A DNA stretch of 64,000 nt from Xylocopa sonorina (taxonomy: Eukaryota; Arthropoda; Insecta; Hymenoptera; Apidae). Both the position numbers and the translations under genes were made by a program. Below are positions 37,294 through 50,900 of this stretch, in pieces. Position 1 is the stretch's first letter; every line of letters starts with the position of its first letter. The DNA is taken from the NCBI RefSeq assembly GCF_050948175.1, contig NC_135207.1:6227501-6291500 (forward strand), in the 5' to 3' direction. Under the pieces are notes generated by a model that was not told the origin of the DNA, made no database searches, and saw only the letters and a program-made list of their open reading frames with translations.

Positions 37294-40291
37294 CTCTCTC
37301 CGTTTATTTCTTTCTTGTCTCTACGACGTGACAACTATCGATGGGAAGCTATTTCCTTTATGTCGTCTTGTATTGTTTCAATTCTGTTGCACCAGAACAA
37401 TTTCGTGATCAAACACGCCAAGTTTAATTCAAGTTATTCTCGTTCCTAAAAATTCAACTTTCTTCCTTTTTCTTCGTCGACGATTCTTCTTAACAAACTC
37501 GTATTCCGTGTGATATCTGCACGTCGGATGGAGTCTTTTAAGGTGTTCACTCGCAGGCTGCGGTACGGTGTGACCGTGGTGTTAGATTTCTGTTGCCGAT
37601 TTCGAATATCGTCGGGCACAATGACCGGTTTTTACGATACATGCACGAATGCCGGTGCTATGACGAGTCTACACGCGTACGCTACCCAGAGTCGAATAAC
37701 AAGCAATCTCCAACAATCTTCGCGACGGTCACCTTGTATGAAGGTCGCGCAGGCGCGTTAGACAATTTACGTCACGTGATCAGTGACAGTAATACCGACG
37801 GAGTTGCGAAAATTTAAATACGTTTCCCCGCCATCTATGATAATATTTCAGCATCAGATTGCTTTTGTAGAGTATTATAATTACACAATGATACTCAAAT
37901 GAATCAATATATTGTGCCTCAACAGCACACTTTTAAATATCTTATGTAATGAAATAATAAAGTGCTGTTGTATTAGGGAATACAATTGAAGTCAATTTGG
38001 TCCGAATATCTTGAAAGAAAAGGGGCAAGGAAACGATCTTCGTAATTAAGTGTTTTATTTAATATAATTTATTTATAAATTAATCGTGCGGATGCAGATG
38101 CAATAATGAAAACGTCAATAAGCGATACGCGTATTACAATTTGCAATCTGAAAAAGACTCTTCCTCCATCTCTATCCCAACTCCTCGCATATCCTTTCCA
38201 TCGTAGTCGTCTCATTTGCGGACGTTATATTTTGAAGTAAAGGCTGACGGTGGTACCCGGTAAAATTTCATCGATACTCTGTTAAATCATTGCGAACGGA
38301 CCCTTGATATCTCGATATACAGATCAACGACGCGACAGGATTTAAAAAAGCTCGATCAGATCACAGGTACCAGCATCGATTTACTTGGACCGATATTATA
38401 ATAAAAACTCGCAATTCAGCCAACAACTTTCCATCGCAATGTTTAACCATATAGTTACATTTAATAATATGATAGCGATAATTGTATTATTCGAAGAAAA
38501 AATCTTCGAAAACGCCGAAGAAAAAACAGACGGCGCTACTTTTTACTTTCACGTACTCGCATACATACACACGTGCTCGTTTGTCATTTTCACTGTTTGG
38601 TTTTTCCTTTAAGAATTATTAATGAGTGATGATACAGAAATCGATTGATATGCGGACCCACTAACGATTTCTAAAACAACTCATTTTTTAAGTCACGAGT
38701 AGTGCTAGATTCGTACCACTATTAGAAAATATGATTTTACGTTTTAAAGTCGCAAAAAGAGAGTTGATCATTGAAGTTACGTACGTACTTCTAAAAGAAA
38801 TAAATAAATTGATATGAAGGTATTACTAAAAAAAAAAGTAACAAATACCAAAAAAATTATTATGGATAAAACTGTTGATAAATCTTAACTATATGTATAA
38901 AACAGATTGTTATGTCAACAAAAATTTCAATTGGCTAATTGTGTAAGCTTGTACAAATCGAAAAATTATAAAAAAATCGATAAGCGTAACGAAATTTATA
39001 CTCTTCTAAAGGATTTTCAATCACACGTGCATATAAACTACGAAACGTTTTACAATTGCTTACCAATCAACACTAGAAGTTGTATTTCTAAACAAATCAC
39101 TTTAAAGTAACAAAAGTTGTTTTATTCTTTAAGTATAATAAATTTCTAAGCTTTATACACAAATTAATCAGTTCTGAATATTCTCAATACAATTTAATTA
39201 AAAATTGTTTATAAGTTTCTATGTTAAATTTAATAAAATCTTGAAATCTTAAATATATTAGAAATTAATCGTTCTTCGATAAAATGATTAATTGAACCTA
39301 CTTAAACAGGACACCTGCTCATATTAATATACTGTCATTTAGAAAATAATTTAAGATAAATGTGTGCAACATTCGCAATTCTATTAACAATCGACAACAA
39401 ACTTCTCCACTCCTCTTCCTTAACACTTTTACCCTCTCTTTCTTACACGCACACATACATATACAGCATTCACACTTCTAATATGAAACAAATTTCCTCA
39501 AGGTAATCGATAATGCACGAAATAAATAATGTTTACCTTTAAAGATCTTGTATGTGCAACAAAAATAAAAACTTCTTACAAAAGCCGCTTCAAAGGGAAA
39601 AGTGATCTAAAGTAATATTTCTTTTTTTACTCAAGAAAAAAAAACAGAACGTATATTTACACAGTTGAAAGAAAATAGATGCGTAATTTTGTTGATAAAA
39701 ATCTAGAAAAGTTAGCTAAAATCGTACCTGAGAAAAAGAAACAGATATCTCACAGAACTCTGTGCTTATAGTGGATTTTAGTTTAGCTTCTTCCAACGAA
39801 ATTACCTAAATTCTTGAAAACAATTTCGCAATTCCGCTAAAAAAGTATTTTCGTGAAATTAAACACATATTAATCTTTCGTTTCTCAGTAAAATTTTTCG
39901 CATTTCACTGACAAGATTACCTTTGGCTGGAAATAGGAAATTGGTTTCAAACGTCCAGGTATTTTTCTTAAAAGAAGCTGATTAAAAACTCATTATGAAT
40001 ACAAAGTTCTGCGGAGCCTGTGTTATTTCTTCTCAGACGTGGTTTTCATGGGACCGCATATCATTTTATGTCTGAAATAAGATCCGTTCAGGACTGGTGT
40101 GGGAAAGATAAGAGACACACGCATTGCACCGATCATGGTTTTTACATAGAGTACACCAAATGACTCTATTCGCCTCACGTGTCGCAACGAATTAACATAA
40201 TCGCTAAATGTTACTTCTTTCCGTTTATTTCGATTAACAGAGACATCGCTTAAATTTCTTTTGTCCCCGCGTGGTGGTATATTCTTACATT
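37294..40291. other. GlyP upstream region and Rtnl1 3' UTR
   Basis: 37300-37810 is GC-richer and is the likely GlyP promoter (E-box CACGTG at 37773; overlapping plus-strand frames there have no splice or family support). 37820-40291 is AT-rich without coding exons and probably contains a long Rtnl1 3' UTR. No repeat of note was seen. Confidence 0.45.
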
Positions 40292-43200
40292 CTATTCTTC
40301 CTTCTTCGGTTCTTTTTTACCAAACGGTATCGCAGCTTTCACCCTAAAACAATAATTAAAATATATACAATTTTGAAGAAGCTAAATGTGTTTGCTTAAA
40401 ACGAGTGTAATCGTTGGTTTTTTATTTCTAATGGTATCGATGATAAAATATGTTTATCTAATATTGTTGATAAGTTATGCGAACATAAAGCATGTAAAAG
40501 AGTAGAATTATTCTCAATTTTGCCTTGCATGTTGGACCAATTCAAGATATGATTTTAATGGTCTCTATGCTGTGATGGACACCTATTATCAATACAATAA
40601 TTGCCAGTTACATCAAGGGGAATGTCTAACGGCAACCATTCTCGATGTTCATCGCAAAACTGCATTAATCCTACGTTATATCTGTACTTATATATCACAC
40701 TTCCTAAAAATTAGTAATATGTTAGTGTTTCTACTTTTTAATTTTTCTCTGTTGTCATCTACTTTCATCTACGGGATTTATTTCATTATTTTATCTATCA
40801 TTTAATATACTTAATATTCCTCATTTAATATATTTAATAATTATCAAGTACTTCGTATAATAAAATTTATTTTTAGGCACAAGCTTATATTGTTCATTTG
40901 ATGCAACCAATGGTGTTACTATTGCTGTTACCACTTCTATCTGCCTAAACTGACGAACTCATTCTCTGCGTCACGTATAACCAAGGGTTAATATTTTATG
41001 TAACAACTGGCTGATTACAGAGGGGACGTATGCTACTTTCAAAGTAGGATGGCTCGTAGTGTAACGCCACAGTTAGATTACAATATTGTGCAATGTTTAT
41101 GAGAGAAGTATGAATAACAGTACAGTTGCGCAATTCTATTCAAAATGATTCGTTTAATTTTCATAGAATAGAATATTTAAGATGTTTAAAATATTTAAAA
41201 TATTTTATTTAGGGTATGGAATAAAACTAGTATCTTAGAGTTTTAGTATCTAAATGCTATTTTCTACTCGAAGGCATGAAATATTAAGGTTTTATTATTT
41301 TCTCGATCAATCGCACTTACTTAGTAGTGAGCTCGTTGATCTTGCTTTGAACCAGGGCTAGATTCTGGTCAATTTGTGCCTTGTTTGTCTCGTAAACCTT
41401 TGGCAACGTAAACAAGGCGACTACACCTGCAAGAAGATTAATCAAATCGAATATATTCCTTGAAATTCTTGTTCGTGTCTTATAGCCAGCTAATTCGTAT
41501 ATCGAGAGGATTCTGACGTTGCTGAATGAGAACAATGACCTCATTATACATTTTGGTGACGGCGAAAACACCGTTAGATCACGAATTTAGTCTCTTGACG
41601 CTGAATACTTCGTTGAGATGTCAGTCCTATTAATATTTCTAGACGTGTATATAGGTACAACTATTTCCTGTCTGCAAATATAAATGTAGACTAAGAGTAC
41701 TTTGATTGAACATTTTTAATGAGGGGGCCATTGAAGGGCTTTTTGGAAAAACTGTTGTTGAATGTTTTAAACTACCAACAACAAAAGCATGATAAAAACA
41801 GTTTGTTAATAAATTATTGGACAATAATAGTCTAATTGACAATGGCAGTTTTGGCAAAACGTTGCAGCTTGAACGTAAAATCTGTAGTCTAGATATTGAA
41901 GATTACTATAGAAGTTTGCAATTAATGGTCATTTACCAATTATAATTAGAGTCATTCCATTGAACCAAGAACCAACATAGGTGAGGCACCAAAGAAGGAC
42001 ACCAAATTTCAGAGAGTCGACGAAGTCCTCGACAAGGAAGAGCCTACGAAGTTCACTGACCGCTGCATTTAAATGCGCAACGGCCACATCTGCAACTTCG
42101 TGTACCTTTTCTGCGGGCAGCGTCAAGTCCATCTCCAAAATATTTCTGAAATTACAGGAAAATATTTATTTCTATAGGGCTACGCGAATCCTGCTTCTAG
42201 AATTTATGTTCATTTTAAATCTTAAGTCTAAAGACTTAACTGCTGTCAACAAAAAACAGACTATTGTAATACAATTCACATAGAGAGTAATGTTCTAGAG
42301 TAGAAGATTTCATTTTTCTTACACTTAACCAGTGAACAGAGTACACTTACTGGAAGGGATGCCCATCGGAAGTCTTCTGAATAGCCTGAAGGACCGTATT
42401 GTGGATCCTGAAGGCGATGGTACCAGTGAGAATGAGTAGAGACAAGTAAGCAAGTACGCTTATCAGGCTGAAATAGGCCAACGAGAGGAGCACGCCGAGT
42501 ATGCATCCGAACACGGCTCCTGATTTCTTTGGGTCACGCCAATAGATCAGAGCTGCCACTAAAACAAGAAACACATCGACGTTAGAATGGTCGACTTCTA
42601 AATTATCAACGATTCCATTTTGGATATTGGTTGCTATTGGTAGCTCACGGCATATACGAACATCTATAAAATAATAATAAATAAAATTACATTTCAGTAT
42701 CCACAATCATTTATCAGGAGATACACATCGGACATGGTATATACGCAGGGTAGCCTTTGCAGATATCCACCAACTTAAAAGCACGCATAATCATTTCCTA
42801 AATAAAATCATTAAATGTTGAGACAAGTTCCTAAACGCTACTCAAGACCATTTTACCGTGATATCTTTACCGAAATTCACCATCATCACAGAGACCCTAA
42901 TGATATTACATTTCTTCTTAACTTTCCGAGGTTTGTGCTCGATGCAGACTAAAAGAGACCCGCCGATTTCGATATTCTTTCACGACCACGTGCTCCCGAA
43001 CCATATGTTAACTCAAGTACCTAAAAATCGATGGCGTCTACGGAGAAGTGGAAGACTCACCTGAACCCCTTTCAGGAAGATCCACGACAGACGCCCTTAA
43101 ATTATCTCTTCGTACCATCGTCGACAAACGGAAAGGAAGCTATGTTAGAAATGGTCGTAAGCGAGGTACGCTAAAGAAGAATTGCTACCTCGTCTCGCGG

Positions 43201-44939
43201 TTTCGTTCGCACATGGAGCTCTCTGTACACGTCTGGCGATATTACGGTGATACGTGAGCACGAGAATGGGACAAGGGGGAGAGGGAAACCGGGACGGTGA
43301 ACTGGAATGAAAGAAAAGGAAGGAAAGGGAACCGGTGGAACAGTCGGGGTAACAAAATAGACAGACCGTTCGAAAGTGGAAGAGGAAAAGTGATGCATTT
43401 TTAGAAATCTTGATCGATATCGAGTGTCGTTGGCAATTATGCCATTCCGATATTAAAATTTTGTTCTAAGGTTTATGCTTATTAGTATTCGAACTAACAT
43501 TTAGAGGTGATTTAACTAATAGCAAATAATTAGAAATGTATTTATACTACGGATCTATAAATAGAAATGTACTTATGCTATCAACCTACACCTACGTTAC
43601 AATGGATACATTTAGAGTACGAATGACTAATAAAGCCGTATAGATAAATTTTCCAATTATTTCAAACGTAATAATCGAACTAAAATTCATTGTATGATCG
43701 CATTATATAGTTATCGGACTAAGTGTCTCTGTAATCGAGGTAATTCCATCCTAATTAATCATTCGAGGAACGGTGATTAATGGCAGTGGCTGATGGTGGA
43801 CAACCTTGGAGACGCCCTAATAATAGAGCCAGTGGATCCTCGAATTTTGCATCGGCTTTGTCTCTAATCCAAAAAGGATGCTCTATTAAACTGTTTCCAA
43901 GGCCTCCTCAACGTCGCGTAATTCTGCCAAACGAATTTATGCCATCTGTCCCAATTCCTGATCAGTACCGAATTCTGTTCTCAGCGACCAAAAAATTGCA
44001 CCAACAATTCCAAATCCCCTAATATTCTGTAACAATCTAACTAAATAGCAAACGTTAAACCGTGACCAATTTTTAATTGCAAATGACATATATAGTACTT
44101 TACTATTTCAGATAACATTCGAGGCTTATATTTAAAACATATTTAGCGGAATTGTATTTTTAACGACAATTTCAAGGTTGCTTAATCACGATAGACAGAA
44201 TACAATGAAAATGCATCGGACACGTGTCGTTGTTTTACCGCTTCTTTCGCGAAGCCGACATCTTCAAGGCGATCAGTTGCGAGGTAACTATAATCGATGC
44301 GTAATATACAACTACGAGGCTCTCTATGGAAAACGGTATGATATATTGAGCCAGAGAAATATGTATTCAAGTTGAGCTGGCTGTGTTACTGGACACGAGC
44401 AGAATCTTAAAATTTTTGTATGTATTCTGAACACTTACGTACCCTGCTACGTTTTAATAAACCTAACGTTCTGATTAACCGACTCGGATCTTCTATTATA
44501 ATAGCAAGAGTGAATTCATAAAATTTTATTCTTTTCTTTGGACACGTTCTAACACAGACAAAGTGGTTACAAAAAATATTCGTACAGGTCTATGTTTATT
44601 AACAAGACACTTGGACGTTATGTTTTTACAGACTTAAATGGTCGCATGGAAGCGATTAACCGGATCACAAATTGTAAAGTAAATGGAATAATGTGCCTAC
44701 ATATTTTGTAACCATTGTGTACCAATTAAAAATATTATTTGAAAAATATTCCTTTCCTTAAATAACCCCTAATACAGCGCGTTTTAAAAACCATAAACGC
44801 AACACGTAGATATTTGAATTCATATACATAAGTAATTGTTTGCGTCTTTCAGACGCAACGAACTGTTAAAAAGGTTCAATCAGAGACGCAGTTGGAGCTC
44901 ATCTAAACGTGGACACAGTTAGCCACAGTGACAAAGAGG

Positions 44940-44971
<32 letters not shown>

Positions 44972-47900
44972 ACACGTCTCACGTAAGTGTCACGTGTCGA
45001 AAGAAAAAGACGGAGTGGAACGGTCGGGCGCGGTTTGGTGGCGGAAAATCAATAACTTGTCTGCCCGGTAGTACGACGCCCGGCGTCGTAGCGTCGGCCG
45101 TTGCCTCGATGCCCCTTACTATTCCCAGAAATACACCTGCCGTACGGATATTCTACCCTTAACGAATTCACCCCTCATTCGTTTCGTACCCTTCGTAAGA
45201 AAATTATACGCAGCCGTACCCAACTCAAAATTACGACCCTTCCTTTACGGTCTCACCGCACGTGAAGTTTACTTAATCGTGTACAAGACGAAACTGCTCG
45301 CCGCGTTACAAGTTGGTTACATTTTCCTCCATTCAATTTTGTAAATTCACGTACGACAAAGAATTTTCTTATAGGGCAACGTGAAGTGATTTGCGACTTT
45401 TTCTTAAAGAAAATACTTTCTCTATTGTTTAAAATTTTGTTGAGAAGTGAACAATATTGTTTGGGATAATATGCGATAACTTTTAATTTTTTTCTTCAGA
45501 AAATGAAGTCTTCGTTTTTAGTCTCTCATAGAGACGGTTATATTACAAGGCCATTTTTTGAGATTAGTCTTTAGTAATGCGAGAGTAATTTAGGATGACT
45601 CGAATAACTGGAATGATGTATGACTTTTCTTTTAAAAAGGAAAATGGGGATATTCGTTTTCAGCTCTCAGTGAGGCTGTCGCATTGCGACAGTATAGTGG
45701 GTAGTAGCTTCAAGCATGAAGAGTTTCTCGAATCCGCGATCGATTCTCTCTCCCTCTCTCTCATGAGATGATATTTGACAAAGAATTTGATTCTTCTGGC
45801 GAGTTGGACCACGTCCAAGTGCTAAAAGTAACACTGTTTCAAAGAAAATAGTACAATGTCCCGATATTCCTGAGCAACCGTAGATAATCTTTCAATTATC
45901 AGCAAGTAGCCTCTCTGATTCATTCACCTTTATTGCAAACAAATCTTTGAAGCACAATTGCCTTGTTTATTCTAAATTGGTCTCCAATTCGACATAGCAT
46001 TAAAATATCTTTTTCAAAAACTTCTACGGAAGAAACGATCCTTATTTTTCCAACTATGTTCAGCCAAATACATAAGTCATTTTCCCCACTTGTTTTATTT
46101 TGCTTTCACTTTTTTATCAGAGCATCTCTCTAGCTTGGTATTAACTATTTCAAACTTCCTATTAACTACCAACTACGAAACGTAAAACCGCAAGAAATAT
46201 CTATTCTTTTAGACTATCTTAAAACCAGATTATCTACTACTATTATCCATTTCTTTCGTGAATGATCTATCGATAATAAATATCTTCTACATTCTTTATA
46301 ATATGCTTTCCTTATTACCCATCAATTTATTCAATTATTAGAATAAATATCTGAATCTTTTTAAATTACGACATATACAGTTAAACCCTAAACCCGGTCC
46401 TCTAGCTGGCTAACAAAAATCATTAGGATTTCCAAAAAACCTCCCACCATCGCAGCAGTACGTAACCTCTGACGTAACGGCGCGTCTGCGCGGCTTCATT
46501 CTGAAACTGGCAGCCTGTCAACCCATCCGTCGGCGACTAAAAGCGAACCTACCGAAACGAATCGACTCAGAAACCTCAGAACCCTTTGCTCTTCTACTCA
46601 CGTTCTTCCCTCGTGATGGCCATGGTTACCGTTCGCTGGCTACGCTTGCACTTCCGCTTCCCACCCCCTAAGGAACAATTCGTGGTGCACGCCAACGATG
46701 AGCGAAAGAAGCCGCCGGGCGGTTGCAGGCGGGCAACGACTCGAGTGACCAGGAGAAACGAAGAAACGCGGCACACACTCCCTGGTGGAGATAGACTGCG
46801 GACTCGCGGTCGGGAAGACCGAGTGTTCCCTACGAGAGATTCCTGGCAGAGGACCAGCAGCCTCGAACCCGGCTGGATACTATATTTAAACCCCGACTAC
46901 GGCCGCCAATCGTCTCCGTCTTTCTTGGATTTTGACGGCGACACGGACCCGTTCGAACGTGATCGTGGTTCCGATGAGCAAAATGAACGAGAGGGATGAT
47001 TGCTTCGCCTCTAAGAAAAGAATCAAGGGGCTCGTTCTTGATGGTTCCCTTTGGTCGATTGGTTATATTGGAATGTTGTCGATGGATGGATGGATGGATG
47101 GATGGAGTAGATCGGGTGACGTTGGAGGCATGACCCGCTGTACTGGTTGCTTGACCCAGACCTAAATTGAGAGCAGAATGAGAGATGATTTACAATGAAA
47201 ATTATTAAGAGATTTCATTTTGGTCATAATAGAACTTTCAATTAAAATTGAGCGAATAACGTATTATGAATGATTGGACGTTCGTGCACTTGCTTTTTAG
47301 AATATTTAATAGGTTCACCATGCATACCTCGGATCTGAGAGTCAATCATGTGTGTAGTTTTATGCGAGTCATTGGGATGTGTAATAATTCATTGTTGGAG
47401 TGAGGTATAAGTGCTTGTACAATGGTCAAGATCATAGTAGAGGAGGTAATGAAAATCTCGTGAGCGTTGTTAACCTTTTGATACGATCTCCTGTAAAAGA
47501 GTTACCGTCAATTTGAAGTAATTTACCGGAAAGCAATATTCTGTGTAATTTACTGTTCATATAATGAACATGATATGTTTTGATAGCTGACTATGATAAT
47601 AGTACAATATTTTATGATAATTATGTTTATTATTGGTTAATTGGACCACTTGATTGAACCACTTGAACTATAGCAGAATTATTTTACTATATCGCTAGCT
47701 GAACGGACTACACTTGAATGAATGTTTTTGAAGAGCGCTGCGTAATGGGAGCTAACTATAGAAAGTTGGAAGACAAAGTCCGCTAATTCTATTTAGCGAA
47801 ATGATTAGCTAAAGTCCAAAAGAAAACCATAGAAAAGAAATACAATTTGTCATAAATAATTCGACGAATAATAAGCAACATTCAAAAATCGAATGTATAC

Positions 47901-50900
47901 CTTGCACAACTTTCTACAACACATCAGTATTTTAGACATACATCAAGTTACAGGAAAACAGCCAATTCATTCTGGTAGCTTTATCCGCGGTCGTCAAGGA
48001 AGTTAACTGGTGGCGACGAGAAACTCTAAACTTGAAAACCGAATCCAAACTCTTAACGCAACATATAATGCAATGCTATCCTGCTTTCAGCTCAATTGTC
48101 CTAACATTTTGCTCAAACAATTATGCTAAGCAGGAAGATACTGCGTTAAATGATTGTATTAAAAGCTTAAATTCGATCCTTGAGTCCCATGTTGCTTGAG
48201 AATCGCAGAAAAGTGGGAGAGAAGCTATCTGTGGAATAATTAACATGAATAAGTTACAGAGTTTTCACAGTCCAAAGTATATGCGACATTTTAATTTTGC
48301 TTGAGGAAGACTATCAATAAAAATAAGCATACGATGACATCCGTAAAATCAGTGTTACTATTAGCAGAGTTTATGAAAATTCCTAACCAGCTCGTTGAAC
48401 TTTCCAAGAATCGATATCGTTCCAGTATCATCTGGAACGAAGTTCTCCAACAATAGATACGTCTCCAACTTCCGCGATACTTTCTATGGGAGGTACTTGA
48501 CCCATACACATGTACAGAGAAGTGTTCTGGTTTCGCAGTGACGAAAGAGAAGATCAATACTACTCGCACTCGAGGGAACAAAAGGGAGCCAGAATCCAAG
48601 TGGTTGCTACTCGACCGCTAATGGAATTGATTTTTCTGTAATTGCAGAAGGAACAATGTCAATCCAAATTGAACGTTGTAATTACACTGCTCAAAACTTT
48701 TGGGTCCCGTCTCATTTCGCGACAATGACTCCCAAGCGAAGGAACTTCTCAAATGAACACATAGAAAAGAACATAGAAAGCTAATTTTTAAACTTCCTCA
48801 GAAATACAATATATTAATATACTTAACGAAATCCTATTTTATCATTTTTGTTGAGGAAAGGGACGAGCAAAGATTAGATAATGACCGTAAACCTTTGAAC
48901 GATAACGTATTACGTTTAAAGGTATGTATGTGATACATTGGGACATACAAGAGACAACAGTATCTTTAGAAGGTAGTTCGGTGAAAGTAGCCTATTATGC
49001 GGCTAAAGTGGTCTTCATAGTTGATCTTGCTCTTTCACAAGGCTTAGCTGGACTTTGCATCGAGCATGAGGTTTCAGAAATTGTTCGAGATCGTTTTTTT
49101 CTCATGAGACAGCAGTTCTCAAGGACCTTGTTACTAATGCAGTTTCATCGATCGATGAAGGAAAAATGACTTAATAAAATTATCTCATGTTTGATTGATA
49201 TAATGGATGGCTCTTTTGCACATAAAGATAGTAGAAACAGTATGCAGAAGTGTTTAACGATGGATACGTAATCTTGCAGAGGAAATTCTGCAGTCGGTTC
49301 AAAGGTCTTTTAGAAATCATGCGTAGTGCAAATGTTCTGAATCATTTGTACGAGCTGCTTCTTGTTTGATGTGCTGTTCTGGTTGTTTTTCGTAGATATT
49401 TCTAATTGTGAGTATTATAGAAATGATAAAGCATCTATGTAATGCTTAGTAAGAAGTTTGCACAAAAGAAAATGCAACATTAAAGTCTCACAGTGAAAGT
49501 CCTTTTTTTAACAGGTATACGTTTCAGAATTTACATACTTATCTTATTCGACGCATCATATATTATGTTTTTCACATTCATACATATTTGTAATATAGAC
49601 ATATAACAAAGAAAATAGAAACTCCGAATGATTGCCAATGTATTTTCTTCCACTAAACTTGTCTCAACGTTGCTTATGTAAAACTTATTTTAATTTTCTC
49701 GCGTTAAAAATTCGATGGTTATAAAACAACAACGTAACATTCATTAAAACTTTCCAATGATCCATATACATTAAATTTTTCACAATTCTCTCAAACTCGA
49801 AATTAGATTTAACGCAAAGTGACAATAAAACTATCTTTTGTCTATTCCAAATGTACTTCCTATTTTTGTAGAAGTACCTTTGCAAGCTTAAAATGAGTCT
49901 TCTTGTGGCCAAGTAAATAAATTGTAGCCAGTGTTTCTTGCTTCTTATCGTTTTGCGGTTTAATTTACATACACTGGTAGCGGAAAAATAAAAATGCGAG
50001 GGTTTGTCCAAAAAAAAAAGAAAACAAAAATAAATGTTCAACGAGGAACACGAAGCACATGTATAATACTTGCTGAATACATAAATATAGAAGCAAACGG
50101 ACTGACATCGACAACGAGCTTTGCTGTCTTACCTTTTGGGTTCAGTCTATCAGGATTAAACCATGCGTCTGCAAACAACAGAATCGAATTATGTTAGTTT
50201 ACGTAGTCGACACAGAGCAAGGTAACTACTCTACGATGATCTGTGAGAAATGAACGAATGATGAGACAAAAAAAATCCTAATTCTACCTGACGATACATA
50301 ATAACACCAACGATGATATTTCGACGACAATAATCATTACTGTGTTATCGTAGTTGTATTAATATTAATAATTATTTGTAAAAATAAATATACTTCGATT
50401 GGTTCCTTACAAATTTCGACATATCATAATTAATGAATGTAATTCATTGATATAATTAAAGGATTAGGTATAATACATCTTATGTACGTGTAGTAAGTAG
50501 TGGTAATGAAAAAAATTTTAACTAACATGCTATTTGACTAATAAAACAATCGAGTTTTTATCAATTAACAGGTGAAATACATTTATACAAGGTATTTAAT
50601 TAAAAGTAGTATAAAAAGAGAGCTTCGCTAAGCACCTGTACTCCAAGTCATTCGATCTACATTTAAATGATTCGATCATTATCCAATACGCAAGTATAAG
50701 AACCGCAAGAAAAAAATATTGAAAACCACACGGTGGTATTAAGTCGATCAAGGAAAGCTGAATCTGACTTTCGTTGAGCAGTTAAAATCCTAACACGCAC
50801 AAGTCCATCTGTTGAAGTCATGTTACCGTTTGATGTGTATATATACGTAAAATTGTTATTATTTGTTTAAGAAAGTAATGCATTTTATGGAAAGACTGTA

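Larger units (their letters stand above)
43119..46601 (-). other. Rtnl1 intron between two alternative first exons
   Basis: Mostly AT-rich. Holds an unplaced 80-codon plus-strand ORF (43780-44022), a GA microsatellite and a CpG-rich island at 44980-45130. No exon on the minus strand could be fitted in phase. Confidence 0.5.

Noticed and set aside
46586..46999. 137-codon plus-strand frame in the GC-rich segment
   Set aside because: Composition effect of a GC-rich promoter; no family resemblance, and the minus strand explains the segment as an Rtnl1 first exon.
48291..48599. 102-codon minus-strand frame as another Rtnl1 first exon
   Set aside because: No consensus donor at the required phase was found.
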